Source: Sulfurospirillum cavolei
GTDB taxonomy: Bacteria > Campylobacterota > Campylobacteria > Campylobacterales > Sulfurospirillaceae
Strand: one strand, 5' to 3'
Assembly: GCF_000813325.1 (NCBI RefSeq)
Contig: NZ_BBQE01000002.1
Length of the DNA stretch: 64,000 bases
A program made the translations under genes and the position numbers. Below, one piece after another: positions 44,009 to 52,601 of this stretch. The notes under the pieces are model-generated. The model did not search any database. It saw only the letters and a list, made by a program, of their open reading frames with translations, and had not been told where the DNA came from. Each line of letters starts with the position of its first letter. Positions within the stretch are counted from its first letter, which is position 1.

Positions 44009-44826
44009 TTGAATAAATCCTCCCCGCTGTTGAGATAATCTTCAACCTTTTTTTCGCTACGTTTCGTATGCGTTGTCACCTCTTGGCTGACGTTTTCCAG
44101 ACGTTTTTCGTCCGCTTTGTCCCATCCTTTGATGTAGTGCGCGCCGAGTTTTCCCTGCGCTACTTCATTCGGCAAAACGTGAATCGCCGCTTTTTCGGTA
44201 ACGCAAGCGCGTTCGCATAAACCGCATCCGGTACAGGTATCGGAACTGACGATCGGAATTAAGTATGCATGTTTTCCCGTACGCGTGTTGCGTCGGTATT
44301 CAAGCTTAATCGCACTGTCCATAACGGGACAGGCACGATAACACGCATCGCACTGAATTCCCCAAAACGCGATACACGACTCCGTATCCACAACGGCAAG
44401 TCCCATTTTCGCTTTAAAGATGTCCAGCTTCTCTTCGCCCTCTTTAATACTCGATACGCTGCTCTTATTCAACGCACCCGTCGGACATACCGGCACGCAC
44501 GGAATATCCGTACACATATGACACGGTATCTCTCTGGGTATGAAAAACGGCGTTCCCAAAGGTTTGTTTTCTCCGGGTACCGCTAAACGCAACGTATCGT
44601 AAGGACACGCCTCGACGCACTGACCGCATTTGATACACAAGCGCATAAAATCGTTCTCGTAAAGGGCTCCGGGCGGTCGTAAAATCAAGGGCGACGCTTT
44701 GGCTTCTTCAATGTAACCCGTCCATACCAAACCGCCTAAAGCACTGAGTCCTACGCTTTGCGCCATCAACGAAAGAAATCTTCGTCTCTCCGTGATCGTG
44801 GCTTTTTCATGGTTTAACTGGCTCAC
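44005..44826 (-). CDS. napG: NapG, Tat-exported ferredoxin of the quinol dehydrogenase
   Basis: A 273-residue periplasmic FeS protein. The Tat motif ERRRFLSLMAQSVG follows about a dozen residues, and four [4Fe-4S] groups follow: CIKCGQCVEACP, CHMCTDIPCVPVCP, CDACYRACP and CTGCGLCERAC. The start is set at the GTG at 44826 with AAAGGA 5 nt upstream. An ATG/TTG further up to 44874 would lie within a repeated non-coding element and was rejected. NapGH passes electrons from menaquinol to NapB. Confidence 0.9.
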   Translation of the reverse strand: MSQLNHEKATITERRRFLSLMAQSVGLSALGGLVWTGYIEEAKASPLILRPPGALYENDFMRLCIKCGQCVEACPYDTLRLAVPGENKPLGTPFFIPREIPCHMCTDIPCVPVCPTGALNKSSVSSIKEGEEKLDIFKAKMGLAVVDTESCIAFWGIQCDACYRACPVMDSAIKLEYRRNTRTGKHAYLIPIVSSDTCTGCGLCERACVTEKAAIHVLPNEVAQGKLGAHYIKGWDKADEKRLENVSQEVTTHTKRSEKKVEDYLNSGEDLFK

Positions 44827-44855
44827 GACAATCCTTTTAAGTCTATTTTTACACG

Positions 44856-45066
44856 CCGCTTGGGCAAAGCCCAATCGACTACGCTGCGCTATGCGCTAAA
44901 GCTTACCTCTTCGAGGTAGAATCTTTACATGTAACTTTTTCACGCTTTTCTTATTTCCGCTTGGGCAAAGCCCAACCGACTACGCTGCGCTATGCGCAAA
45001 ACAAGAACATGAATGTTCGATGTTTCTGTGAAAAGCTTACCTCTTCGAGGTAGAATCTTTACATGT
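44856..45066. repeat. Duplicated hairpin repeats between napA and napG
   Basis: Element 1 (41 bp, with the hairpin TTGGGCAAAGCCCAA then GACTACGCTGCGCTATGC) is at 44856-44896 and 44957-44997, with one difference. Element 2 (35 bp, with TACCTC-TTC-GAGGTA and ending in ACATGT) is at 44898-44932 and 45032-45066, identical. Part of element 1 (CCGACTACGCT) recurs at 45075-45085 over the napA stop codon. The second set is split by 34 bp containing GAACAT-GA-ATGTTC. They are likely RNA hairpins within the operon. Confidence 0.8.
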
Positions 45067-45078
45067 CAGCCCGACCGA

Positions 45079-47868
45079 CTACGCTTTATAAAGCTTAACG
45101 GCACACTTTTTATAATCGGTTTGCTTTGAAAGCGGACATGTCGCATCCAAGCAGACTTTATTGATAAAGACTTTTTCGTCAAACCACGGAACAAACACCA
45201 AGCCTCTTGGCGTTCGGTTACGTCCACGCGTTTCAACACGCGCTTTTACGCTTCCGCGACGGCTTTCAACCCAAATCAAATCGCCTTGTTTAAAGCCTTT
45301 GGCTTCGGCGTCGCTTGGGTGCATGTAGCATAATGCTTCGGGAACGGCACGGTAAAGCTCTGGAACCCGCATCGTCATCGTTCCGCTGTGCCAGTGCTCG
45401 AGTACGCGTCCGGTACACAACCACGTGTCGTATTCTTTATCGGGCATTTCGCACGGATCCATATACGGTCTGAAGAAAATTTTTGCTTTGTTTTTAAGCG
45501 GGAACGTCTCTTCGGTGGTCGGTTTTTGCAAGTTACCTTTTTTCAAGGCTTTGGCAAACGTGCCGTAAAATGCGAAATCGCCGTTGTTCTCTTTTGCCGC
45601 ATATGGATCGTATTTGGCATTGAAACGCCATTGCGTCTCTTTACCGTCCACAACCGGCCATTTTAGACCTCTTACTTTGTGGTACGTATCAAAATCCGCC
45701 AAATCGTGCCCGTGTCCGAGACCGAATTTTCGATACTCTTCCCAAATCGCTTTTTGGATAAAAAATCCGTATCCCTTCCACTCTTTACCGTCGCTTCCGG
45801 CAACGCCTCGGCTATCGCCGAATACTTCGGTATTGTCAAAACCTTCGCCGATAGCGTCTTTGGCTTTAAACGATTTAAAATAGCTATTGGCAAATAAAAC
45901 ATCAAAAAGCGTATCGGTCTCTTTGTAACCCATCGCTTTGGCCGCTTCGATCACGCTCGGTAATTTACCGCCTTTAATCGTCTGCTCGCCCCATACGTCG
46001 GCAATCGTAAAACGTTTGGAAAGCTCGATCCATTGCCACGTATCGCTCATCGCGTCGCCTACAGGGAGGACTTGTTGTCGCCAGTGTTGCGTTCTTCGCT
46101 CGGCGTTACCGTATGAACCCCATTTCTCGTAAATCATCGCCGAAGGTAAGATAAGATCGGAAACCTTCGCAGAAATTCCCGGATACGCATCGGAACAAAC
46201 GATGAAGTTATCCAGTTCGCGCGCCGCTTTGATCCAATGGTTCGCGTTGGCACTGTCTTGGTAAGGATTGCACACGTTGACCCATGCGAATTTAATCTTA
46301 CCGCTTTCGATTTGGCGGTGAATATTCATAATGTGTTGGTATCCCATCGGATTGAGCGTGCCGGCAGGTAAATTCCAAATTTTTTCACTGATTTCCCTAT
46401 GTTTTGGAATGGAAACGTCCATATCCGCCGGTAGACGATGCGTAAACGTTCCGACTTCACGCGCCGTACCGCACGCACTCGGCTGTCCCGTCAACGAAAA
46501 TGCGCCCTCGCCCGGTTTGGCTTGTTTGCCTAAAAGGAAGTGAACCATATACGATTGCTCGTTGACCCACGTACCGCGTTGGTGTTGGTTAAAGCCCATC
46601 GTCCAGAAACTAACGACTTTGCGATTTTTTTCGATGTACAAGTCGGCCAATTGTTTTAATTTAGCTTTATATGCGTCAAGCGACTCGTTTGGATCGCCTT
46701 TAGCGATTTTTGCGACGTAATCTAACGTATACGGCTCTAATGCCTTTTTAAAATCTTCAAAGCTAATTTCCCAATGCAAGATCGCTTTGTCCGCGTTTTT
46801 CATCTCCATAAGATCGCCCGCTTTAACGCCTAAATGCGCCAATCCCGGAGCCTCTTTTTCGCTGATGACTTTGGCGTCTTCTTTTTTAATAATCTCCAAC
46901 TCTTTGGCACTGTAGCCGAGTTTTTTTGCTTCGGCTTCGGTTCGCATCCCGTAACCGATGTTTGCAAAACCCGTTGCGAAAACAATGTTTTTCTTCACAA
47001 AATCCCAATCGATCGCTTCGGGGTGATTGTAAACGATTTCGCGTGCAATATAGTTCCAGATCGCAAGATCGGTACTCGGAGAGAAAATAATCTCAAGGTC
47101 GGCTAAATCCGAACAGCGGTGCGTGTAGGTGGAAAGGTTGACGACTTTAACGCGATCGGGCGCGGTTAATTTGCGATCGCTGACGCGTGACCATAAAATC
47201 GGGTGCATTTCCGCCATATTGGCGCCCCACGTAATAATCGTATCGGTCAACTCGATGTCGTCGTAGCAGCCCGCAGGTTCGTCGATACCGAACGTTTGCA
47301 TAAAGCCGACGACCGCCGAAGCCATACAGTGGCGTGCGTTGGGGTCGATACCGTTGGCGCGGAAGCCCGCTTTCATCAATTTTGCGGCGGCATAGCCTTC
47401 TTGAATCGTGTATTGACCCGATCCGAAAACGCCGATTGCCTCAGGTCCGCCCGCTTTAAAGGCGGCTTTGATGTGTTTTTCCATCTCGTCAAACGCGCGC
47501 TTCCATGAAACGGGTTTGAATTGACCTTTTTTATCGAATTCGCCTTTATCGTTGACGCGAAGAAGCGGTTGTTTCAATCGATCCGCACCGTACATGATTT
47601 TGGCGTTAAAATAACCTTTGATACAGTTCAGTCCGCGATTGACTGGAGCGGCGGGATCGCCTTTAACGGCGACGATTTTTCCCTCTTTCGTCGCAACCAT
47701 AATACCGCAACCGGTACCGCAGAAACGACAAACGGCTTTGTCCCATCGCCAACCGGCCTCTGCTTGCTCGCTCGCCGCTTTAAGCTCGCTTGGCACGCTA
47801 ATGCCCACCGCGGCGGCGGCACTCGCGGCAGCCGTTGTTTTTAAAAAGTCCCTTCGTGAAAGTGACAT
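45079..47868 (-). CDS. napA: NapA, periplasmic nitrate reductase catalytic subunit
   Basis: A 929-residue molybdoenzyme reducing nitrate to nitrite. The Tat motif SRRDFLKTTAAASAAAA is at residues 4-20. CRFCGTGCGIMV near 46-57 with CIKGYF about 27 residues on gives the [4Fe-4S] cluster. The Mo-ligand cysteine is in ARHCMAS near 150. Length and order match the long Campylobacterota NapA. The start is the ATG at 47868 behind GGAGG. It is the first gene of the operon, driven by an FNR-type promoter. Confidence 0.95.
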   Translation of the reverse strand: MSLSRRDFLKTTAAASAAAAVGISVPSELKAASEQAEAGWRWDKAVCRFCGTGCGIMVATKEGKIVAVKGDPAAPVNRGLNCIKGYFNAKIMYGADRLKQPLLRVNDKGEFDKKGQFKPVSWKRAFDEMEKHIKAAFKAGGPEAIGVFGSGQYTIQEGYAAAKLMKAGFRANGIDPNARHCMASAVVGFMQTFGIDEPAGCYDDIELTDTIITWGANMAEMHPILWSRVSDRKLTAPDRVKVVNLSTYTHRCSDLADLEIIFSPSTDLAIWNYIAREIVYNHPEAIDWDFVKKNIVFATGFANIGYGMRTEAEAKKLGYSAKELEIIKKEDAKVISEKEAPGLAHLGVKAGDLMEMKNADKAILHWEISFEDFKKALEPYTLDYVAKIAKGDPNESLDAYKAKLKQLADLYIEKNRKVVSFWTMGFNQHQRGTWVNEQSYMVHFLLGKQAKPGEGAFSLTGQPSACGTAREVGTFTHRLPADMDVSIPKHREISEKIWNLPAGTLNPMGYQHIMNIHRQIESGKIKFAWVNVCNPYQDSANANHWIKAARELDNFIVCSDAYPGISAKVSDLILPSAMIYEKWGSYGNAERRTQHWRQQVLPVGDAMSDTWQWIELSKRFTIADVWGEQTIKGGKLPSVIEAAKAMGYKETDTLFDVLFANSYFKSFKAKDAIGEGFDNTEVFGDSRGVAGSDGKEWKGYGFFIQKAIWEEYRKFGLGHGHDLADFDTYHKVRGLKWPVVDGKETQWRFNAKYDPYAAKENNGDFAFYGTFAKALKKGNLQKPTTEETFPLKNKAKIFFRPYMDPCEMPDKEYDTWLCTGRVLEHWHSGTMTMRVPELYRAVPEALCYMHPSDAEAKGFKQGDLIWVESRRGSVKARVETRGRNRTPRGLVFVPWFDEKVFINKVCLDATCPLSKQTDYKKCAVKLYKA

Positions 47869-47899
47869 CGTGATACCTCCTGATTTGAGTTTCGGAGTC

Positions 47900-47905
47900 A
47901 TTCTA
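47900..47905 (-). promoter_or_regulatory. nap -10 element (TAGAAT)
   Basis: TAGAAT on the minus strand lies with its centre about 32 nt downstream of the centre of the TTGAC-TTAA-GTCAT box, the spacing of an activator-dependent class II promoter. The start would be near 47893. Confidence 0.55.
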
Positions 47906-47927
47906 TCACTAAGCAAAAATCCAATCT

Positions 47928-47941
47928 ATGACTTAAGTCAA
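47928..47941. promoter_or_regulatory. FNR/CRP-family binding box at the nap promoter
   Basis: On the minus strand TTGAC-TTAA-GTCAT contains a perfect 12-bp palindrome (TGACTTAAGTCA) and closely matches the FNR-family consensus of two 5-bp half sites separated by 4. Its centre is at about -41.5 relative to the predicted start, suiting activation under low oxygen or nitrate/NO signals. Confidence 0.65.
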
Positions 47942-48077
47942 TACGTTAATTGTATAAATTTAATTTTTGAGGAGAAGGCGGCTTTACATGTAAGGAGAAT
48001 TTTGATAGGAATTTAGATGCTAAAGGTAGAAACGACGGCATTTCTGCCGCCGTTTTGAAGATGCAAACGCGTGCAAA

Positions 48078-49418
48078 TTAGAATTTATAGTTTGCTCTAA
48101 AGCGCATCTCGTTAGAGTTTACGGTTACCGTATCATCTTTTTTAGCATCTTCGTACTCTAAAGACAAGGTCAAGCCTTTGAGGGAAGGAATGTCGTAAGC
48201 GATTTGACCGCTCCAAAATTTTGATTCCGTATCAACAGTAACACTGTTCAACACGGCTCCCGTAATCGTTTTGGCGTCTTGGTTAACTTTGGTGTATTGA
48301 CCCAAAACTTTAAGTCCCGTAACGCCGATTTTTGAGAAATCGTAACCGACTTCGATTTTATAGGCATCCGTATCGGCACCGGAAGTGACTTCCGCACCTT
48401 TGATGAGCGGAGCCGTATACGTGGTAGGACCGTTACCTGCACCTAAGAGGACGGATTGGTTGCTAGAGACGGTACTGTAAGCAAAAGAAGCGTTAAAACC
48501 TGCTAGCTCGCTAAATCCGATACGTCCTTGGTACATATCACCCTCAACGTGGAAACTATCAAACGTAGGATTGGACGTTCTTGAACCGCGATACGTTGCA
48601 TCAAGAAGTACTTTCATCGCACTAAGAGGTACGACGTAATTACCTTCGGCATAGAATACGTTGGCATCACCGCCTTGTGTTAATTCAACATCGTTAACAA
48701 ACAAATATTGTCCTATTAACGTCAAGTTAGGAATAGACTTGTTAATCGCGGCCGCCGTGTAAGCTCCGTCAAACCCAAAAACGTTTGAGCCCCCGTTTGC
48801 CGCACCCGTTCCGTAAAATACCGCTTCTTTTTTAAAGCTAGGCATCTCAGAATCTTCACCGGCTACGCTTCTGTCATAATCGGATGTTCGACCTTGGAAT
48901 TTATCGGAATAACCGGCAACCAATGTCGTATCGGGCAGGTCCGTATTGACAAGAACCGCGGCTTGAAACGCTTCTTTGATCATACGTGAGCCGGAACTGT
49001 TAACCAATGGACTCGTGATAAATTGGCGACCCACTTTTGCCGTTGTTTTACCAAGCGTATAGGTTACATAGGCTTCCGAAAGTACCGCACCCGAACCGTA
49101 CATATCGGTACCGTAAAGATTTTTTGCATCGCTGTCGGCAAAAGGAGCATAGCTTCACTGAAATGTCGCCCCAAAACCGAAACCGTACAATGAATCCGTT
49201 ACGTAACTAAGCACAACACCCGTTGAAAGGATATCGGCATCACCTTTAGCCAATGTATTGGTATTTTGATCACCCGTGTCTCTATCAAAATACCAGGCGC
49301 GTAATTCACCGCTAACTTTACCGTTTTTAAACGCATCGGCAAGTGTATCTGCCGCAAATGAACCGGACGCGAGTCCGGCAACAACCATAGCCACCAAGCT
49401 AAGTTTAGCTAACTTCAT
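48078..49418 (-). pseudogene. Second OprD/campylobacter-type porin, interrupted by an in-frame TGA
   Basis: The reading frame starts at 49418 with a signal peptide (ending SFAA-D) and the DTLADAFKNGKVSGEL start shared with the porin at 25.8 kb. TGA at 49155-49157 follows GFGATFQ; the same frame then continues as S-Y-A-P-F-A-D-S, aligning with SAPFASS of the paralogue, and runs intact to RFRANYKF at 48078. A full-length protein would be about 446 residues. A downstream restart would lack a signal peptide. A single base change (for example from GGA) explains it. Confidence 0.85.
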
Positions 49419-49523
49419 AATTCCTCCTTTTAAAAAGTGTGAAGCTTCTTACCTAATTTAACATGCCCTATCCGTTAAGTTATGAAAGAAGCTCAGTAGC
49501 ATCTTACATTAGTTCTATAGCAT

Positions 49524-49555
49524 GAAAATAGCATAAAATTTTAAGATTATTTTAA
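49524..49555 (-). promoter_or_regulatory. Porin promoter region sharing a 32-bp element with the hyf upstream region
   Basis: On the minus strand about 105 nt upstream of the porin ATG, GCTATTTTCATGCTA leads into a TATAGA -10-like hexamer and AATGTAAGAT. The same 32-nt layout with five differences occurs upstream of hyfA on the plus strand (52748-52779). TGC before TATAGA makes it an extended -10. Coordinates are approximate by a few bases. Confidence 0.5.
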
Positions 49556-49591
49556 AATAAGTGAGAGAACCCGCCGGTTGAGCGTTTGCAC

Positions 49592-49615
49592 TTTATCCTT
49601 ACATGTAAAGATAAA
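49592..49615. repeat. Near-perfect 24-bp palindrome on TTACATGTAA
   Basis: Arms extend the TTACATGTAA core with one mismatched pair. It lies in the long gap between the second porin and the toxin gene and overlaps the stop of a small possible open frame. Confidence 0.5.
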
Positions 49616-49772
49616 AGTTTCTTTTCGCGACAGCAATACCATCGTCTTTTTGGGTAAATACGTAACAGTTTAGATCGATCGGTAGAGGCAAAAAGAGGAT
49701 TGAAATATATTTGGACGCATAAACACCCAAAATAGTTCTCTGATTCTTTACATGTAAAGAATTTTCATCCAC
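49599..49772 (-). CDS. Possible small open frame or gene fragment (57 aa), unknown
   Basis: An open frame from GTG at 49772 to TAA at 49601 encodes a 57-residue peptide with protein-like composition (SLHVKN near the start, QKDDGIAVAKRNFYLYM at the end). The frame is open further upstream, overlapping the displaced phosphoribosyltransferase tail, but no ATG is present and no clear ribosome site was seen. It could be the remainder of a gene that once followed the phosphoribosyltransferase. I do not recognise it. Confidence 0.25.
   Translation of the reverse strand: MDENSLHVKNQRTILGVYASKYISILFLPLPIDLNCYVFTQKDDGIAVAKRNFYLYM
49743..49762. repeat. Perfect 20-bp palindrome on TTACATGTAA
   Basis: ATTCTTTACATGTAAAGAAT is a perfect palindrome upstream of the toxin-antitoxin cassette region. 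Confidence 0.55.
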
Positions 49773-49794
49773 TTTTGAGACTTCCTCAAACGTT

Positions 49795-49857
49795 TTAACG
49801 ACTCTTCTTAAGCAAAAAATCCTGCCCGACTTTCACCCTTGGCACACCGCCGTAAGC
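49795..49857 (-). repeat. Displaced copy of the phosphoribosyltransferase gene 3' end
   Basis: About 62 bp match the 3' end of the gene at 50463-51596 with about five differences, and the last 34 bp are identical. Read in the same frame it encodes AYGGVPRVKVGQDFLLKKSR and a stop, against AYGGVPRVKVGREFLLKKGR in the intact gene. Both copies flank the toxin-antitoxin cassette in direct orientation. Confidence 0.85.
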
Positions 49858-49887
49858 TTTAGGGGCGAGGGCTAAACTTTCAACTTC

Positions 49888-50160
49888 TTATTTAAACAAT
49901 TTAGAATGCTTACCAACTTCCACCAAAACTAATTCCACTTCATCGTTATTGATTTTGTAGATGAGCAGTAAATCAGGTTTAATGTGACACTCTCTGCATC
50001 CTTTATAGTTGCCTATCAGAAAATGATCTTTGTATTTTTCATCCAAACTTTCACCCTGAGCAAGTTTAACAACAATCGTTAAAACAAGTTCTTGCTCAGA
50101 GGATGAGAGCTTTTTATAGGCTTTTTTGAAAGAAGATGTACGAAAGATGGCGTATTTCAT
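49888..50160 (-). CDS. Type II toxin, YafQ/RelE family mRNA interferase
   Basis: A 90-residue basic protein with the YafQ pattern: FRTSSFKKAYKKL near 6, HFLIGNYKGCRECHIKPDLLLIY near 46-68 and a C-terminal VGKHSKLF, which contains the histidine and phenylalanine typical of YafQ active sites. It would cleave mRNA on the ribosome when freed from antitoxin. Its ATG overlaps the antitoxin stop by 4 bp. Confidence 0.9.
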   Translation of the reverse strand: MKYAIFRTSSFKKAYKKLSSSEQELVLTIVVKLAQGESLDEKYKDHFLIGNYKGCRECHIKPDLLLIYKINNDEVELVLVEVGKHSKLFK

Positions 50161-50408
50161 GACTCAAGATCGGCTTTGAGTGCTTCGATGGAATCAAAGA
50201 ATTTTCCTTCTCTTTTTTCTAGTTCTTTCAGTGCTTTTTTCATTCTCTCCGTTGGCACGTTTAACTCAAAAGGGATGGAATACGTCATCGCAACTTGCCT
50301 ACAAAAAAGGTTAATGCCTTCACTGAGGCTCATACCATACTGTTTTAATACTTCTGAAGCAATAATCTTAGTCTCTTCATCAATACGAACACTGGTACTG
50401 GTTCTCAT
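50157..50408 (-). CDS. Type II antitoxin, RelB/DinJ family
   Basis: An 83-residue protein starting at the ATG at 50408 (AAGGAG upstream). RTSTSVRIDEETKIIASEVL is a ribbon-helix-helix DNA-binding N-terminus as in DinJ, followed by GMSLSEGINLF; the C-terminal charged helix should wrap the toxin. It probably represses its own promoter through the inverted repeat at 50429-50452. Confidence 0.9.
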   Translation of the reverse strand: MRTSTSVRIDEETKIIASEVLKQYGMSLSEGINLFCRQVAMTYSIPFELNVPTERMKKALKELEKREGKFFDSIEALKADLES

Positions 50409-50428
50409 GGTGTCTCCTTTTTTATAAA

Positions 50429-50452
50429 ATTGTACCACAAACGTAGTACAAT
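50429..50452. promoter_or_regulatory. Inverted repeat ATTGTAC-N10-GTACAAT, candidate antitoxin operator
   Basis: Perfect 7-bp arms about 20 nt upstream of the antitoxin start lie over the likely promoter, the usual place for RelB/DinJ autoregulation. TATAAA on the minus strand just downstream is a candidate -10. Confidence 0.55.
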
Positions 50453-50462
50453 TACAAACACT

Positions 50463-51596
50463 TTAACGCCCCTTTTTAAGCAAAAACTCCCGCCCGACTT
50501 TCACCCTTGGCACACCGCCGTAAGCGATGATGTCGGCGGTAGCGTTGGTTTCGCTCCAACGATCGGGGAGGAATGAACCCGTACCGATGATGTCGATGGG
50601 TGCTTTTGCCCATGCCATGCTTCGGCATTTTGAGGGAGTAAAGCCTGATGAAGCGATGATGCGAACTTTTGTAAAGCCTGCGTTATCGAGGTTTTCCCTC
50701 ATGCTCCAAATAGCGGCGGCGGAAACGCCCGTGCCGATGAGATCGTGCAGTTCCGCTTCGGTGCGGTAGTCTCGCACCGCGTCAGGCGCGTGGCGTCCGA
50801 GCACGTCGTAGCTTTTTTGGGTATCAAGTCCCTCCAAGAAGCGTCCGCCATGCGTATCAAGGCGCACGGCGATCTTACCCTCATGCGCTAAAGCGGCAAA
50901 TGCGTTGCACACTTCAAGCGTATCGGTGATTTCGCGACCGAAGTAATCGGCTAAGATGGGTATGTTTTCCTCAGGAAAGCATGCATGGAACATGGAAGCG
51001 GCTTTGAGTGTTGAGCCTGCGTAGCCGATGAGCGCGTGAGGCACGGTGCCCAGACCTTTCTCACGTCCGAAAAAATGCGCCGTCGCATCGGTCGCGTTGC
51101 CGATAAATCCTACCGCTCCAAGTTTGCGTTGTGCTACGTTTGAGCCGACCGATGCCCCATACGCCATAATCTCTGCCATTTCTCTGCCCGCGCAATGCCT
51201 TGCATCCATCGCTAAAAAGGCAACATGCGGAAGGATCTGGCACATCTCATAGGCATTGTACGCCGCGACGCACGCCGAGCCCAATTTTTGCAAGATGAGC
51301 GTTTCATGCTCCGTCAAAAATGCAAACGAACCGGACAGGTAAAACAGCGGCTCACCCGCCCCCACCCATTCACCCTCTTCGTGCATGACCTCAATGCCGA
51401 TCGTTTGCCCCGCTTTTTTAGCTTGCTCTTTGATATACCCCGTGGAAAGACGCACGGCAGAGAGAACGGGACGGCGCAAAAAGAAAGCGTAGGTGACTTC
51501 CGTGTCGCCGAAACGTTCGACGATCGTTTGAGTATTGGAAAAATATTTATCGGTCCATGCCGATACGTCATTGCATGCATATTGATTACGTGGCAT
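50463..51596 (-). CDS. Nicotinate phosphoribosyltransferase family protein
   Basis: A 377-residue enzyme of the nicotinate/quinolinate phosphoribosyltransferase family. The YACNDVSAWTDKYF start, the MDARHCAGREMAEIMAYGAS segment near 130, the RLDTHGGRF strand near 245 and the IIASSGFTP near 312 give the phosphate and substrate sites. It should feed NAD salvage by making nicotinate mononucleotide. Its last 62 bp are repeated at 49795-49857 on the other side of a toxin-antitoxin cassette, suggesting that this 3' end was supplied by an inserted element. Confidence 0.8.
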   Translation of the reverse strand: MPRNQYACNDVSAWTDKYFSNTQTIVERFGDTEVTYAFFLRRPVLSAVRLSTGYIKEQAKKAGQTIGIEVMHEEGEWVGAGEPLFYLSGSFAFLTEHETLILQKLGSACVAAYNAYEMCQILPHVAFLAMDARHCAGREMAEIMAYGASVGSNVAQRKLGAVGFIGNATDATAHFFGREKGLGTVPHALIGYAGSTLKAASMFHACFPEENIPILADYFGREITDTLEVCNAFAALAHEGKIAVRLDTHGGRFLEGLDTQKSYDVLGRHAPDAVRDYRTEAELHDLIGTGVSAAAIWSMRENLDNAGFTKVRIIASSGFTPSKCRSMAWAKAPIDIIGTGSFLPDRWSETNATADIIAYGGVPRVKVGREFLLKKGR

Positions 51597-51740
51597 ACGA
51601 TTCCTTTATCGTTTCATAGCGACCTTATAGTCTTCTTTTGCTATACAATCGCTTAGAAAACTTTTTAAACAAGGTATCTTTTGAGAGAATTGCCTTTAAA
51701 TTTATCGCCTACATGTTATACTTTTCGAAAGGATTTTACG

Positions 51741-52601
51741 ATGCGATATTTGCTTTTAACCACCTTTATTTGGGCGTTTTCGTTTAGTTTTATCGGTGAA
51801 ATTTTAGCCGGTCGGGTCGATAGCTATTTTGCGGTGCTGGTGCGCATCGGTCTTGCATCGCTGGTCTTTTTACCTTTTACGAAATTTCGAGGCATAGATA
51901 AGGCGTTAAAAGTAAAAATCATGCTCATCGGCAGTGTGCAAATCGGTTTTATGTATATCTTCTTCTATCAATCGTTTTTATTTCTCAGCGTTCCGGAAGT
52001 CATTCTTTTTACGATTTTTACGCCTATTTACGTGACGTTGATTTACGATGGACTGAAAGGACAATTCAACCCGTTGTATCTTGTTAGCACGGGAATGGCG
52101 GTTTTGGGGGCGTATATTATCCGTTACCAAAACGTCGATTCCGAATTTATTACGGGTTTTTTGATGGTACAAGGAGCCAATATCTGTTTTGCCCTCGGAC
52201 AAAGTGCTTATAAAAAAGTAATGGAATCCAACCAAAATATCATACATAGTGATGTATTTGGGTACTTTTATTTCGGTGCATTGCTTGTCGGTATCGTCGC
52301 TTTCGCTTTATTGGCCGATCATAGCAAACTCTCGCCCACGCTTTTACAGTGGAGCGTCTTGCTTTGGCTAGGAATCGTCGCTTCGGGGATTGGCTATTTT
52401 TTATGGAATAAGGGTGCTTGCGATGTCGATGCGGGAGTTTTAGGTATCATGAACAACGCATTGGTTCCGGCAGGGTTGGTGATGAATCTTCTGCTTTGGA
52501 AAACACCCGTCGATTACGTTTCACTGTCGATCGGAAGCGGCATTATCCTCTCTTCGTTAGCCTTGCATTACCGCTTGATCAAACGTTCGCGTTCCCGATA
52601 A
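51741..52601 (+). CDS. EamA/DMT-superfamily transporter
   Basis: A 286-residue inner-membrane protein with ten hydrophobic segments arranged as two EamA repeats (about residues 5-130 and 145-280). FIWAFSFSFIGEILAG at the start and LGIVASGIGYFLWNKGA near 215 are typical of drug/metabolite transporters. The ATG at 51741 follows AAAGGA; 20 additional upstream codons were discounted. Substrate unknown. Confidence 0.85.
   Translation: MRYLLLTTFIWAFSFSFIGEILAGRVDSYFAVLVRIGLASLVFLPFTKFRGIDKALKVKIMLIGSVQIGFMYIFFYQSFLFLSVPEVILFTIFTPIYVTLIYDGLKGQFNPLYLVSTGMAVLGAYIIRYQNVDSEFITGFLMVQGANICFALGQSAYKKVMESNQNIIHSDVFGYFYFGALLVGIVAFALLADHSKLSPTLLQWSVLLWLGIVASGIGYFLWNKGACDVDAGVLGIMNNALVPAGLVMNLLLWKTPVDYVSLSIGSGIILSSLALHYRLIKRSRSR

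Noticed and set aside
44826..44874. Longer napG reading frame starting at 44874
   Set aside because: The additional 16 codons lie in a non-coding repeat that occurs again at 44957. A GTG at 44826 has a good ribosome site and leaves a normal Tat signal.
44856..45066. CRISPR array
   Set aside because: Only two copies of each module, each hairpin-forming and with unequal spacers, and no cas genes are present.
49155..49157. TGA in the porin as a selenocysteine codon
   Set aside because: Porins do not contain selenocysteine, the site does not align with a cysteine, and the other disrupted gene has TAA, not TGA.
49524..49887. Transposon remnant between porin 2 and the toxin gene
   Set aside because: No transposase fragment or terminal inverted repeats were seen; the visible palindromes belong to the dispersed motif family.
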